The translations under genes and the position numbers were made by a program. DNA of 64,000 bases from Streptomyces noursei (GTDB taxonomy: Bacteria > Actinomycetota > Actinomycetes > Streptomycetales > Streptomycetaceae). The notes below the pieces were generated by a model, which worked only from the letters and a program-made list of their open reading frames with translations, was not told the DNA's origin and did not search any database. This document shows positions 15,021-27,498 of this stretch, piece after piece (within the stretch, counting starts at the first letter, position 1; each line of letters begins with the position of its first letter). The stretch covers positions 121,711 through 185,710 of the forward strand of contig NZ_LWBU01000035.1 of assembly GCF_001646665.1 (NCBI RefSeq), read 5' to 3'.

Positions 15021-16187
15021 CTACTGGCGGCCGCGCCAGTCGAGGCAGACGACCAGGGCGTCGTCGTCCACGTCCGCGTCCCCGCGGTGTCCGGCGAGCT
15101 CCCGCAGCACCGCGTGCGGGACCTGGGAGGGCGGCAGGAGCCGGGTCGCGGTCATCGCCCGGCTGAGCGCCTTCTCGCCGTAGGGCTCACCGGCCGGGGA
15201 CGCCACGTCGTACACACCGTCGCTGAGGAAGAACAGGCGGTCACCGGGCTCCACCCGGAAGCGCTGGGCCGTGTACAGGGTGTCCTCGAACATGCCGAGC
15301 GGGAGCTGGGCCTCGAAGCCGACGGGTTCCGCCCGGCCGTGCCTCAGGCGCCACATCCTCGGCGACCCGGCGTCCACCACCTCGACCTCCCCGGTCGCGA
15401 GGGCGAACCGCAGCAGGAGGACGGAGAGGTGCGACACCCCGTGGTAGTGGCCGTGGACGGCCTGATCGGCGAGGCACGCCTGGTCGGCGAGCGACAGGCC
15501 GGCCCGGCGGGCGTTGCGCAGCGCGTTGATCGCCAGGCTGGTCAGCAGGGCGGCCTCGACGCCCTCCCCCATGCCGTTGGTGACGGTCAGCGTGAGGTGG
15601 TCGGCGGAGGACGACCAGTCGTAGTTGTCGCCGTGGATCGCGTAGGCCGGTTCGAGCTGTGCGCCGATCTCGTATTCGGGGCGCGAGGTGGAGAAGCCGG
15701 GCAGCAGCTGCCACTGCATCTCGGCGGCCAGGGTCAGCCTGCCGGTCCTGCGGGCCTGGAGGTACAGGTCGGTCTCACGCTCGGCGACGACGATCTCCCG
15801 GCCGAGGAGCTGGGCGACGGCCTGCAGCTCCTCACGGACCCGCCGGGTGGAGCGGTCGCCGGGCAGGCGCACGGAGAGGACGCCAATGCGGTCGCCCCGG
15901 ACGCTGACGGGGAAGTGGGCGGTGACGTCGGTGCCCGGGGTGTGCTTCTCGACGTGCGGCTGCTGGGACCCGAAAGCCCGTCCGGGGGCGCTGCCGTGCA
16001 CCGGGACGGGCTCGGTGGTGTACGGGAGGGCGCTGACGGGCTGGAGCGTGGTCATCGCGTAGTCGGCCATGAGCAGGTCGGCGGAGACGGCCGTGTAGTG
16101 GCCGGCGAGCACGTCCCGCACCGCTTCGAGGAGGGCGTGGGGCGGGGCGTCGCGCACTGCGCGCTCCACGGCCAGGAATCTGTCCAT
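15021..16187 (-). CDS. PP2C/SpoIIE-type phosphatase-like protein with GAF-like domain
   Basis: A 388-residue cytoplasmic protein: N-terminal GAF-like sensor (about 15-165, PVHGSAPGRAFGSQQPHV...FPVSVRGDRIGVLSV), a coiled linker, and a SpoIIE/PP2C domain (about 185-385). This class dephosphorylates STAS antagonists to free sigma factors. Motif 1, normally GGDWYD, reads IHGDNYDW; motif 2, normally VGDVxGHG, reads VTNGMGEG and lacks the metal-binding Asp; later motifs FLSDGVYDV and DVDDDALVV are intact. So it may be a weak or pseudo-phosphatase. ATG 16187, GGTGGTGAG ribosome site. Divergent from a MarR gene 137 bp away, with which it likely shares control. Confidence 0.85.
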   Translation of the reverse strand: MDRFLAVERAVRDAPPHALLEAVRDVLAGHYTAVSADLLMADYAMTTLQPVSALPYTTEPVPVHGSAPGRAFGSQQPHVEKHTPGTDVTAHFPVSVRGDRIGVLSVRLPGDRSTRRVREELQAVAQLLGREIVVAERETDLYLQARRTGRLTLAAEMQWQLLPGFSTSRPEYEIGAQLEPAYAIHGDNYDWSSSADHLTLTVTNGMGEGVEAALLTSLAINALRNARRAGLSLADQACLADQAVHGHYHGVSHLSVLLLRFALATGEVEVVDAGSPRMWRLRHGRAEPVGFEAQLPLGMFEDTLYTAQRFRVEPGDRLFFLSDGVYDVASPAGEPYGEKALSRAMTATRLLPPSQVPHAVLRELAGHRGDADVDDDALVVCLDWRGRQ

Positions 16188-16324
16188 CGATCACTCACCA
16201 CCTGGTCGGTTCGGTTCGGAGGAGAAGGGGGAGAGGGGGCGGGGGGAGGACCGGGGGGTGCCTCCCCTTTTTTCCTCCGTCGCCGTCACTGACAGGACGG
16301 GTACCGGGTGTCACAGTGGACACC

Positions 16325-16891
16325 ATGGGTGACGAGACGTGCGCGGGGCCCGGCCGGGACGCCGCCGCGCCCGCCGCCCGCGAGGTGATCGAACTGCTCG
16401 AAGTGCTCTGGAACACGGGCCGTGAGCTGACCTCACCGGCCCCGGTGTCGTCCTCGCAGCTCCGGGTGCTCTACATCCTCGACCGTGACCGGCCCGTCAA
16501 CCTGCGCGCTCTCGGTGAGGAGCTGGGATCGGCGCCCTCCTCCGCCAGCCGGATGTGCGACCGGCTCGACGCGCTCGGGTACATCGAACGCCCCGCCGGC
16601 ACCGCCGGCCGCAGGGAACGGGAGCTGCGCCTGTCCGCCCGCGGCCGCGAACACCTGGAGGATCTGCGTGCCCGGCGCGAGGCCGCACTCCTCGACGTTA
16701 TCGACGCCATGCCGCCCGCACAACGCGCCGCACTCGCCGCGGGCCTCGGCGGCTTCCGCCGGGCCGTGGAAGCGAGCGCGGCGGAGGAGGAGTGCCTCAG
16801 ATGGCGGGGCCGCCGTAGTAGCCACCGATCCGCCGGCGGTAGTCCGGGTCTCCCCGGTGCTCGTCCGGCCGGTACTCGGGAGCGTTCTTGA
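16325..16891 (+). CDS. MarR-family regulator, paralogue 1
   Basis: Winged-helix DNA-binding dimer (188 residues). Core: AREVIELLEVLWN (dimer helix), SSSQLRVLYILDRD, LRALGEELGSAPSSASRMCDRLDALGYIER (recognition helix and wing) and a C-terminal dimer helix LLDVIDAMPPAQRAALAAGL. Nearly identical in the core to the regulator at 24939. ATG 16325 chosen; GTG 16316 is possible and neither has a good ribosome site. The last 30 residues overlap the opposing PRC gene and look like read-through, so the true C-terminus may have been lost. A GGGTAC at 16299-16304 is a weak candidate SigB-type -10. Confidence 0.85.
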   Translation: MGDETCAGPGRDAAAPAAREVIELLEVLWNTGRELTSPAPVSSSQLRVLYILDRDRPVNLRALGEELGSAPSSASRMCDRLDALGYIERPAGTAGRRERELRLSARGREHLEDLRARREAALLDVIDAMPPAQRAALAAGLGGFRRAVEASAAEEECLRWRGRRSSHRSAGGSPGLPGARPAGTRERS

Positions 16892-17147
16892 TCTCGTCGC
16901 GCGTGCGGTCCACCCGGACCGTGAACGTCTCGAGGTCGATCTCCGTCACGGTGCCGGCCGGCAGCAGTACGCGCCTGCCGAGGATCCACGGTCCGGTGTC
17001 CACCACGAGGTGGGCGGACCCGGCCTCGACGGTGTGCTCGTCGACCTTGCCGATGCGGCCGTCGGTCGCCTCGACGTCGTAGCCCACGAGCTGGGCTTCG
17101 TCGATCCGGTCGACGACGGACGGGTACTCCCACAGATTTCCGGCCAT
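16797..17147 (-). CDS. PRC-barrel domain protein
   Basis: A 116-residue soluble protein with a PRC-barrel: LVGYDVEATDGRIGKVDEHT, HLVVDTGPWILGRRVLLPAG, VTEIDLETFTVRVDRTRDEI, and a Gly/Tyr-rich end (RIGGYYGGPAI). PRC-barrels bind RNA, proteins or quinones; general-stress PRC proteins are common in Streptomyces beside SigB-type genes. ATG 17147 (MAGNLWEYPSVVDRI). Overlaps the 3' end of the MarR gene by 95 bp on the opposite strand. Specific function unknown. Confidence 0.85.
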   Translation of the reverse strand: MAGNLWEYPSVVDRIDEAQLVGYDVEATDGRIGKVDEHTVEAGSAHLVVDTGPWILGRRVLLPAGTVTEIDLETFTVRVDRTRDEIKNAPEYRPDEHRGDPDYRRRIGGYYGGPAI

Positions 17148-17163
17148 GAGGCATCCTCGGTCC

Positions 17164-17183
17164 GGTCCCCCCCCGGGGGGACC
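17164..17183. promoter_or_regulatory. inverted repeat upstream of PRC gene
   Basis: GGTCCCCCC and its exact complement with a 2-nt spacer, 17 nt ahead of the PRC-barrel start. It could be an operator or an RNA hairpin in the 5' leader; the sequence does not decide. Confidence 0.35.
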
Positions 17184-17493
17184 TCATCAGTAGGGTTGCT
17201 TTCCTGGCCGCGCTTGTTCCCGGGCATCGCCCGCTCATGCATGGTGGTGGTCCCGGCACGGCGGCCGTCGTACGGCGCTCGCGGGCGGGTGGGAGGGCAC
17301 GATCCGGCCACGGCCGGCGCGGGGTGCGCGTTGGGTGCAATTGCCCTCCTGATGCCGCGTGAGTTAGCCTGCGGCGTATTTGTCGTACGGCAATGGTTTA
17401 AGTGTCGAAAGAATGGCATGGGGCCACCCGGTCCTCCGGGCGTGCGTCTGTTCGGTCTTTTCGTCGCGGCATCTGAGCGGAACGAGGTTGGTC

Positions 17494-22074
<4,581 letters not shown>

Positions 22075-22154
22075 GGCCCGCCCGCGGGCCCGCCCGGCCC
22101 GCGGCTCCTCACGAGTCCCAGCCGTCCGCCTCCGAACGAGGAGTCAGCACCACA

Positions 22155-24758
22155 ATGAGCACTCCGGAAGATCTCGGGCCGCCCGCCCAGGAGGGCGGGG
22201 CGCCGACGCCCGGGGCCGCCGTGTCCGGGTCCCTGTCCGGAGCCGCCGACGCGGCCGCGGACCCGGTGGCCCCCACCGGCGCGCCGGGGTCCGCCGTGGC
22301 CGTCCCCGCCGGGCGGGAGCCGGCCGACGGCGCCCTGCTCCCGGCCGGTGACGACGCCGACGGGGCGGTGGCGGCGGCCTCGTCGTCCTCCTCGCCGGAG
22401 ACGACCGGGGTCGGCCGGCTGGCCGCGACCGTGGAGCGGCTGCGCAGCGAGATCCGGGCCGCGCAGGCCGCCGCCGACGGTCGCGCGCTGATCGAGCTGG
22501 CCAAGGGCGTCCTGATCGAGCGGCTGCGGTGCGGCCCCACGGTGGCCGCCCAGCAACTGGCCGCGCTCGCCGACGAGTCGGGCGTCTCGCAGCTGGAACT
22601 GGCGGCGGACATCGTCAACCAGGCGGCGCGGGACCACGTCACCGAGGTCGCCACCGGCTTCGTCCGCCGGGCCGCGGGCGAGGAACCCGCCGCCGGGGAC
22701 GACGACACCGCGGACGGCGCGTCGGTCGGCGTGCGCCTGCGCACGGCCGAGAGCGGCGCGCTGGCGGCGGCGGGAGACACCCAGGCGGTCGCCGAGTCCC
22801 TCTTCGAGCACGCCCTGACCCCGCTGGGGGCCGTCGCCGTCGCCGTGTGGACGGCGGGTTCCGACGCGTCGCTGACGCTCGCCGGGCACGCCGGATTCCC
22901 CGCCGACGAGGCCGTCCGCTGGCGCTACGTACCGCCGGGCGTGTCCACCCTGGCCCGTCAGGCGCTGACCGAACGGCAGGCCGTGCGGGCGACGTCGCAG
23001 TCCACGCTGGGGCTGCCCTCCATCGGCTGGGCCCTCCACCCGGGCGGCGGCCGGGTCGCCGTCCCCGCGGGCACCGGGGGCCGCGTGCACGGCATCCTGG
23101 AGATCTGCTGGCCCGGGCCCCTGGAGCCCCAGCCGCCGCAGATCGAGCGGCAGATCGAGGCGCTGGCCGAGCTGTGCGCCCACACCCTGGAGGGCCGGCC
23201 GGGTTCCGCCCTCTCCCCCTCGGCGGACGCCCTGGCGACCACACCGGACCTGTCCGAGCTGGTCGACCTGGCGGAGGGCCTGTACGACCCGGCGCTGGTC
23301 CTCACCCCGTTCCTGGGGCCCGACGGCCGGCTCGCCGACTTCCGCATCCACCACGTCAACAGCCACTTCGTCGACCCGGCCGGCCGGCCGCGCAGCGCCG
23401 TGAACGGGGCGCTGCTGCTGGAGGCCTATCCCATGGCGATGGGGGTCAGCGAGCTGTTCGAGAAGATCGAGCGCGTCTACGCGACCGGCGAACCGTTCCG
23501 CTCCCGGCGCATGACCCTGACCGCCCTGGTCGACCAGGTGCCGCTCGACGCCGTGGCCGACATCAGCGTCAGCCGGCACGGCAGCAGCGTGCTGCTCATC
23601 TGGCGCGTCGAGGACGAGGCGGCGCGCCTGGCGAACCTCCTCCAGCACGCCCAGCGCCTCGGCAGGATCGGCGGCTTCGAGGAGAACGTCGCCACGGGCC
23701 AGATCGTCTGGAACGACCAGCTGTACGACCTCTACGGCCGCGCGTACACCGAACGGCCCGTGCCCCTGGAGGAGCTTGCCGCCCACGCGCACCCGGACGA
23801 CGCCGTGGCCATCGGCCGCTTCCTCCGCTCGGTGCTGCACCACCGGCGGGCGGCGTCGGCCGCGTTCCGGCTGCAGCGCTCCGACGGCGTCACCCGCCAC
23901 ATCCGCGTCATCGCCGAGCCGGTGCTCGACGCCGACCAGCGGCTGCTCGCGGTGCGCGGCGCGTACCAGGACATCTCGGCGCAGCACTGGACCGAGGTGG
24001 CGCTGGCGGCGACCCGCGACCAGCTCGCCCAGACCGAGCAGCAGGCCGCCGAGCGCAACCGGATGACCCTCCAGCTGCAGCACGCGATCATGCCGCCGAC
24101 CCAGGCGCCGCTGGACAGCCCGGGGTTGCAGATCGCCGTGCGGTACCGGCCGGCGGAGTCGGAGTCCATGGTGGGCGGCGACTGGTACGACGCCGTCGTC
24201 CTGCCGTCCAAGCAGGTCCTGCTGTGCGTGGGCGACGTGGCCGGACACGGCATCGAGGCCGCGACGAGCATGGTGGTGCTGCGCAACGCGATGCGCGGGC
24301 TGGCGGTCACCGGCGCGGGCCCGGGCCAGTTGCTGTCCTGGCTGAACCTGGTGGCGCACTACCTGACCGAGCCCGTCACGGCCACGGCCGTCTGCGGCCT
24401 GTACGACCCGGAGAAGGGCACCCTCCGGTGGGCGCGGGCGGGCCACCTGCCGCCCGTGCTGATCCGCGGTCAGAAGGCGACCACGCTCCGCACCGTCAGC
24501 GGCATCCTGCTGGGCGCGGTGTCGGAGACCTCCTACGAGGAGGAGGAGCTGCAGATGGCTCCGGGCGACACTCTGTTGATGTATACGGACGGCCTGGTGG
24601 AGCGCCGCGACGAGTCGGTCCAGGACTCCCTGGCGCAGCTGCTCACCAACGCCCGTATTCCGACCGCCACGCTCGAGCAGCGGCTCGACGGTCTGCTCAC
24701 GCACAGCAAGTCGGACACCGACGACGACACCTGTCTCATCGGTGTCCGCGTGGGATGA
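22155..24758 (+). CDS. PP2C/SpoIIE phosphatase with ANTAR-like, GAF and PAS domains
   Basis: An 867-residue cytoplasmic signalling phosphatase. An Ala/Ser-rich disordered N-terminus (to about 95) leads to a coiled ANTAR-like RNA-binding segment (RALIELAKGVLIERLRCGPT...LADIVNQAA), a GAF domain (about 195-360), a PAS-type domain (GRIGGFEENVATGQIVWNDQ) and a PP2C domain (about 640-865) with intact motifs GGDWYD, VGDVAGHGIEAA, YTDGLVERRD and DDDTCLIGV. It should dephosphorylate STAS antagonists to switch on stress sigma factors; candidate substrate the STAS protein at 29333. ATG 22155 follows GAGGAG 12 nt upstream, 80 bp after the hybrid kinase, so kinase and phosphatase are probably in one transcript. 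Confidence 0.92.
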   Translation: MSTPEDLGPPAQEGGAPTPGAAVSGSLSGAADAAADPVAPTGAPGSAVAVPAGREPADGALLPAGDDADGAVAAASSSSSPETTGVGRLAATVERLRSEIRAAQAAADGRALIELAKGVLIERLRCGPTVAAQQLAALADESGVSQLELAADIVNQAARDHVTEVATGFVRRAAGEEPAAGDDDTADGASVGVRLRTAESGALAAAGDTQAVAESLFEHALTPLGAVAVAVWTAGSDASLTLAGHAGFPADEAVRWRYVPPGVSTLARQALTERQAVRATSQSTLGLPSIGWALHPGGGRVAVPAGTGGRVHGILEICWPGPLEPQPPQIERQIEALAELCAHTLEGRPGSALSPSADALATTPDLSELVDLAEGLYDPALVLTPFLGPDGRLADFRIHHVNSHFVDPAGRPRSAVNGALLLEAYPMAMGVSELFEKIERVYATGEPFRSRRMTLTALVDQVPLDAVADISVSRHGSSVLLIWRVEDEAARLANLLQHAQRLGRIGGFEENVATGQIVWNDQLYDLYGRAYTERPVPLEELAAHAHPDDAVAIGRFLRSVLHHRRAASAAFRLQRSDGVTRHIRVIAEPVLDADQRLLAVRGAYQDISAQHWTEVALAATRDQLAQTEQQAAERNRMTLQLQHAIMPPTQAPLDSPGLQIAVRYRPAESESMVGGDWYDAVVLPSKQVLLCVGDVAGHGIEAATSMVVLRNAMRGLAVTGAGPGQLLSWLNLVAHYLTEPVTATAVCGLYDPEKGTLRWARAGHLPPVLIRGQKATTLRTVSGILLGAVSETSYEEEELQMAPGDTLLMYTDGLVERRDESVQDSLAQLLTNARIPTATLEQRLDGLLTHSKSDTDDDTCLIGVRVG

Positions 24759-24864
24759 CGGACGGCTCCGCGCGGCCCGTGCGGCCGCGCGGAGCCGTAC
24801 GGGCATGGGCATAGGGTGGCCCGGTGCTCGTGACGTCCCCGCCCGCGGCGGGGAGGTCGACGGT

Positions 24865-24942
24865 ATGAAGTTGTTGGTCAGCAGTGTCGAGGAGGGCCCG
24901 TGTCTCAGCGCCGTACCAGGCCGTTGCAGGGTCTCACGATGA
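24865..24942 (+). CDS. 25-codon upstream ORF overlapping a MarR start
   Basis: A short frame (MKLLVSSVEEGPCLSAVPGR...) with GGGGAGG nine nt in front. Its stop overlaps the ATG of the MarR gene at 24939 as ATGA, so translation of the small ORF could deliver ribosomes to the regulator. No family recognised; could be a coupling leader or chance. Confidence 0.35.
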   Translation: MKLLVSSVEEGPCLSAVPGRCRVSR

Positions 24943-25451
24943 ATGACGCACGTGTGGGGACGCCCGCGGGTGCCGACCGGAGCGCCGCCGCGCATGCCGC
25001 CCGCGAGGTGATAGAGCTGCTCGAAGTGCTCTGGAACAAGGGCCGCGACCTGACGTCACCGGCGCCGGTGTCGTCCTCGCAGCTGCGCGTGCTCTACATC
25101 CTCGACCGCGACCGGCCCATCAATCTGCGCACCCTCGGCGACGAGCTGGGCATGGCGCCGTCGTCCGTCAGCCGGATGTGCGACCGTCTCGACGCGCTCG
25201 GCTACGTGGAACGCTCCCCGAGCACCGCCAGCCGCCGGGAGCTCGACCTGCGGCTCTCCTCCCGCGGCCGCAAGTACCTCGAGGACCTGCGCGCCCGGCG
25301 GGAGACCGCGCTCGTCGAGGTCATCGACGCGATGCCGCCCGCCCAGCGCGCCGCGCTCGCCGCGGGCCTGAGCGGCTTCCGCCGTGCGGTCGAGGTGAGC
25401 GCCGCCGCCGAGCCGGACGGTGCGGGGAAGAGCTCCGCCGAGACCGCCTGA
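24939..25451 (+). CDS. MarR-family regulator, paralogue 2
   Basis: 170-residue winged-helix regulator, paralogous to the gene at 16325: shared AREVIELLEVLWN, TSPAPVSSSQLRVLYILDRD, APSS.SRMCDRLDALGY and EDLRARRE. The C-terminus here is not truncated or extended (ends GKSSAETA). ATG 24939 gives the same N-terminal length as the paralogue and is coupled to the upstream ORF; the alternative is GTG 24900, which has a good GGAGGG site but adds 13 residues. Downstream of the PP2C gene by about 180 bp; ends 38 bp from the convergent YihY gene. Likely represses or tunes this stress island; ligand unknown. Confidence 0.88.
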   Translation: MNDARVGTPAGADRSAAAHAAREVIELLEVLWNKGRDLTSPAPVSSSQLRVLYILDRDRPINLRTLGDELGMAPSSVSRMCDRLDALGYVERSPSTASRRELDLRLSSRGRKYLEDLRARRETALVEVIDAMPPAQRAALAAGLSGFRRAVEVSAAAEPDGAGKSSAETA

Positions 25452-25489
25452 CCGCGCCCCGTCGTCCTCCGCCTCCGCCGCCGCCTCCG

Positions 25490-26455
25490 TCAGCTCCCGG
25501 GCCCGGGGTCCGGGTGGACGGGCTCCGTGGCACCCGCCCGGGCCGCTTCGAGCTGGGCGGCGAACGCGATGCCCAGGAACAGCGCGGCGCCGGTGACGTT
25601 CGCCCACAGCAGCAGGGCGACGAACGCGCTCAGGGGCCCGTACACGGCGCCGAACGAGCCGCTGCCGTTGATGTAGAGGGCCAGCAGTCCGGTCGCGCCG
25701 ACCCAGAGCGTCAGGTGGACACCCGATCCGAAGATGAGCCAGGTGTACCCCGGCTGGTCGCGGCGCGGGGCCCAGCGGAAGATGACGGCCGACGCCAGCG
25801 CCGCGAGGACGATCCCGACGGGCAGGTGGATCCGGTCCCACCAGGTGATCAGCGAGGCCGGCCAGTGCAGTTCGCCGACCACGGCCCGGCCGATCTCCTC
25901 CCCGGCGACGATGGCGAGGAACCCGCCGCCGAGCGGGAGTCCCGCGCACAGGGCGAGGACCACTCCCCTGCCGTACTTCACGAGGAAGGGGCGGTCGCGC
26001 TCGATGCCGTAGATCCGGTTGCAGCCGCGCTCGATCTGGCCCATCGCCGACGCCAGGTTGACGACCGCGAAGCCCAGGCCCAGCCACATGGCCACGGCGC
26101 CGGCCAGGTCGCCGCCGGCGCTGCGCCGGGTGTCGGCGAGCACCTGGCGCACCACGTTCCCGCTGATGCCGGGCACGATCCGGGACAGTGCCGACTCGAT
26201 GGCCCGCCCGAAGCCCTCGGTGTGCATGGTGGTGGTGATGCCGACGAGGGCGATGGTGAACGGCACTATGCCGAGGACCACCTGGTACCCGAGGCTCCGG
26301 GCGAAGCTGAACCCGTCCGCGTACCGGAAGCGGGTGAAGGAGTCGACGAGCAGTTTGCGGCCGCCGTAGCGGCGCAGGGCGGTGAACGCCTCGTCGCCCG
26401 AGAGCTCCTCGCCGAGCATGTCCCGGGTCTGTGGTACGTGTACGGCCGTTCCCAT
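25490..26455 (-). CDS. YihY/BrkB-family inner membrane protein
   Basis: A 321-residue multi-span membrane protein of the YihY (formerly ribonuclease BN) / BrkB family. Spans include SLGYQVVLGIVPFTIALVGI, AVAMWLGLGFAVVNLASAM, GVVLALCAGLPLGGGFLAIV, IVLAALASAVIFRW, GVHLTLWVGATGLLALYIN and ALLLWANVTGAALFLGIAF. The FRYADGFSFARSLGYQ start of span 1 and the YGPLSAFVALLLW region are typical. The molecular function of the family is unsettled. ATG 26455 with GGAAGG upstream. Same direction as sigB; a strong hairpin lies between them, so it is expressed by read-through or its own weak promoter. Fits an envelope stress response. Confidence 0.88.
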   Translation of the reverse strand: MGTAVHVPQTRDMLGEELSGDEAFTALRRYGGRKLLVDSFTRFRYADGFSFARSLGYQVVLGIVPFTIALVGITTTMHTEGFGRAIESALSRIVPGISGNVVRQVLADTRRSAGGDLAGAVAMWLGLGFAVVNLASAMGQIERGCNRIYGIERDRPFLVKYGRGVVLALCAGLPLGGGFLAIVAGEEIGRAVVGELHWPASLITWWDRIHLPVGIVLAALASAVIFRWAPRRDQPGYTWLIFGSGVHLTLWVGATGLLALYINGSGSFGAVYGPLSAFVALLLWANVTGAALFLGIAFAAQLEAARAGATEPVHPDPGPGS

Positions 26456-26485
26456 GGCGCCCTTCCGCTGGCCTCCGTCGCACGG

Positions 26486-26516
26486 GCGGGCCGGCACCGG
26501 TGGGGTGCCGGCCCGC
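26486..26516 (-). terminator. 13-bp perfect stem-loop after sigma factor gene
   Basis: Stem built on GGGCCGGCACC with a 5-nt loop GGTGG, 9 nt beyond the sigma factor stop and 31 nt before the YihY start. Attenuates transcription from the sigma gene into the membrane-protein gene. Confidence 0.7.
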
Positions 26517-26524
26517 GACGCGCC

Positions 26525-27379
26525 TCAGTCGGTGGCGAGCATGCCCTCGCGCAGCCGCGCCAGCATGCGGGTGAGCAGCCGCGAGACGTGCATCTGGGAG
26601 ACGCCGAGCTGCTCGCCGATCTCCGCCTGGGTCAGCTCCTCGACGAAGCGGAGGTGCAGGATGCGGCGGTCACGGTCGTCGAGCCGGCCGATGAGGGGGG
26701 CGAGGGACTGGAAGTTCTCGACGAGTTCCATGCCCGGGTCCTCGGCGCCCAGGAAGTCGGCCAGCGCGGTCTCGTCGTCGTCGGCGTTGGTGATCGCGGC
26801 GTCGAGGGAGGTGGAGTTGTAGCCGTTGGAGGCCAGGCGGGCCTCGATGACCTCGTCCTCGGAGAGGCTCATCAGGGTGGCGAGTTCGCTGACCTTGGGA
26901 GCGCGGCCGAGCCGGGTGCTCAGTTCCTCGGTCGCCTTCGCCAGCTCGACGCGCGCCTCCTGGAGGCGTCGCGGCACGTGGACGGCCCACGAGGTGTCGC
27001 GGAAGAAGCGCTTGATCTCGCCGACGATGTACGGCACGGCGAACGTCGGGAACTCGACCTCGCGGGAGAGCTCGAACCGGTCGATGGCCTTGATCAGGCC
27101 GATCATGCCGACCTGGACGATGTCCTCCATCTGGTCGCCGCGGCCGCGGAACCGGCCGGCGGCGTAGCGGACGAGCGACATGTTCATCTCGATGAGGGTG
27201 TTCCGGGCGTACTGGTGCTCCGGGGTGCCCTCCTCCAGGACGGCCAGCTTGTCGAAGAACAATCTCGACAGGGCACGCGCGTCCTTGGGGGCGAGACTCT
27301 CCGGGGCGTTCACCTCCGGAAGGTCCGTGACTCCGGTCCGGGTCCCGGTCTCCGCCTCCGTGGCCACAGCAGTCGTCAT
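26525..27379 (-). CDS. RNA polymerase sigma factor, SigB/SigF/SigG (group 3) family
   Basis: A 284-residue stress-type sigma factor. Region 2: HQYARNTLIEMNMSLVRYAA, GDQMEDIVQVGMIGLIKAID and VEFPTFAVPYIVGEIKRFFR; region 3: VHVPRRLQEARVELAKATEE...LGRAPKVSELA; region 4 helix-turn-helix: LTQAEIGEQLGVSQMHVSRL. No region 1.1, as expected for this group. Start taken at ATG 27379 (MTTAVATEAETG), with GGAGGGG ten nt upstream. Preceded by a SigB-type promoter, so it is probably autoregulated. Close to Streptomyces SigB (osmotic/oxidative stress) or one of its paralogues SigF, G, H-N; which one cannot be told. Controlled by HATPase anti-sigma and STAS antagonists such as those encoded nearby. Confidence 0.92.
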   Translation of the reverse strand: MTTAVATEAETGTRTGVTDLPEVNAPESLAPKDARALSRLFFDKLAVLEEGTPEHQYARNTLIEMNMSLVRYAAGRFRGRGDQMEDIVQVGMIGLIKAIDRFELSREVEFPTFAVPYIVGEIKRFFRDTSWAVHVPRRLQEARVELAKATEELSTRLGRAPKVSELATLMSLSEDEVIEARLASNGYNSTSLDAAITNADDDETALADFLGAEDPGMELVENFQSLAPLIGRLDDRDRRILHLRFVEELTQAEIGEQLGVSQMHVSRLLTRMLARLREGMLATD

Positions 27380-27443
27380 CGCCCTGTCCCCTCCCATGTG
27401 CGTACACATCTCATTGATCATCCGGCAAGCCGGTGATCAGCGC

Positions 27444-27468
27444 GTACCCCGATCCGCGCTGCTCATGC
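27444..27468 (-). promoter_or_regulatory. SigB-type promoter of the sigma factor gene
   Basis: On the minus strand GCAT, exactly 15 nt, GGGTAC, matching GNNT-N14-16-GGGTAC/T. The start site would be near 27435, some 55 nt before the ATG. Points to autoactivation. Confidence 0.65.
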
Positions 27469-27498
27469 ACACCAATTTCACATTCGGTCGGGCGGCCG

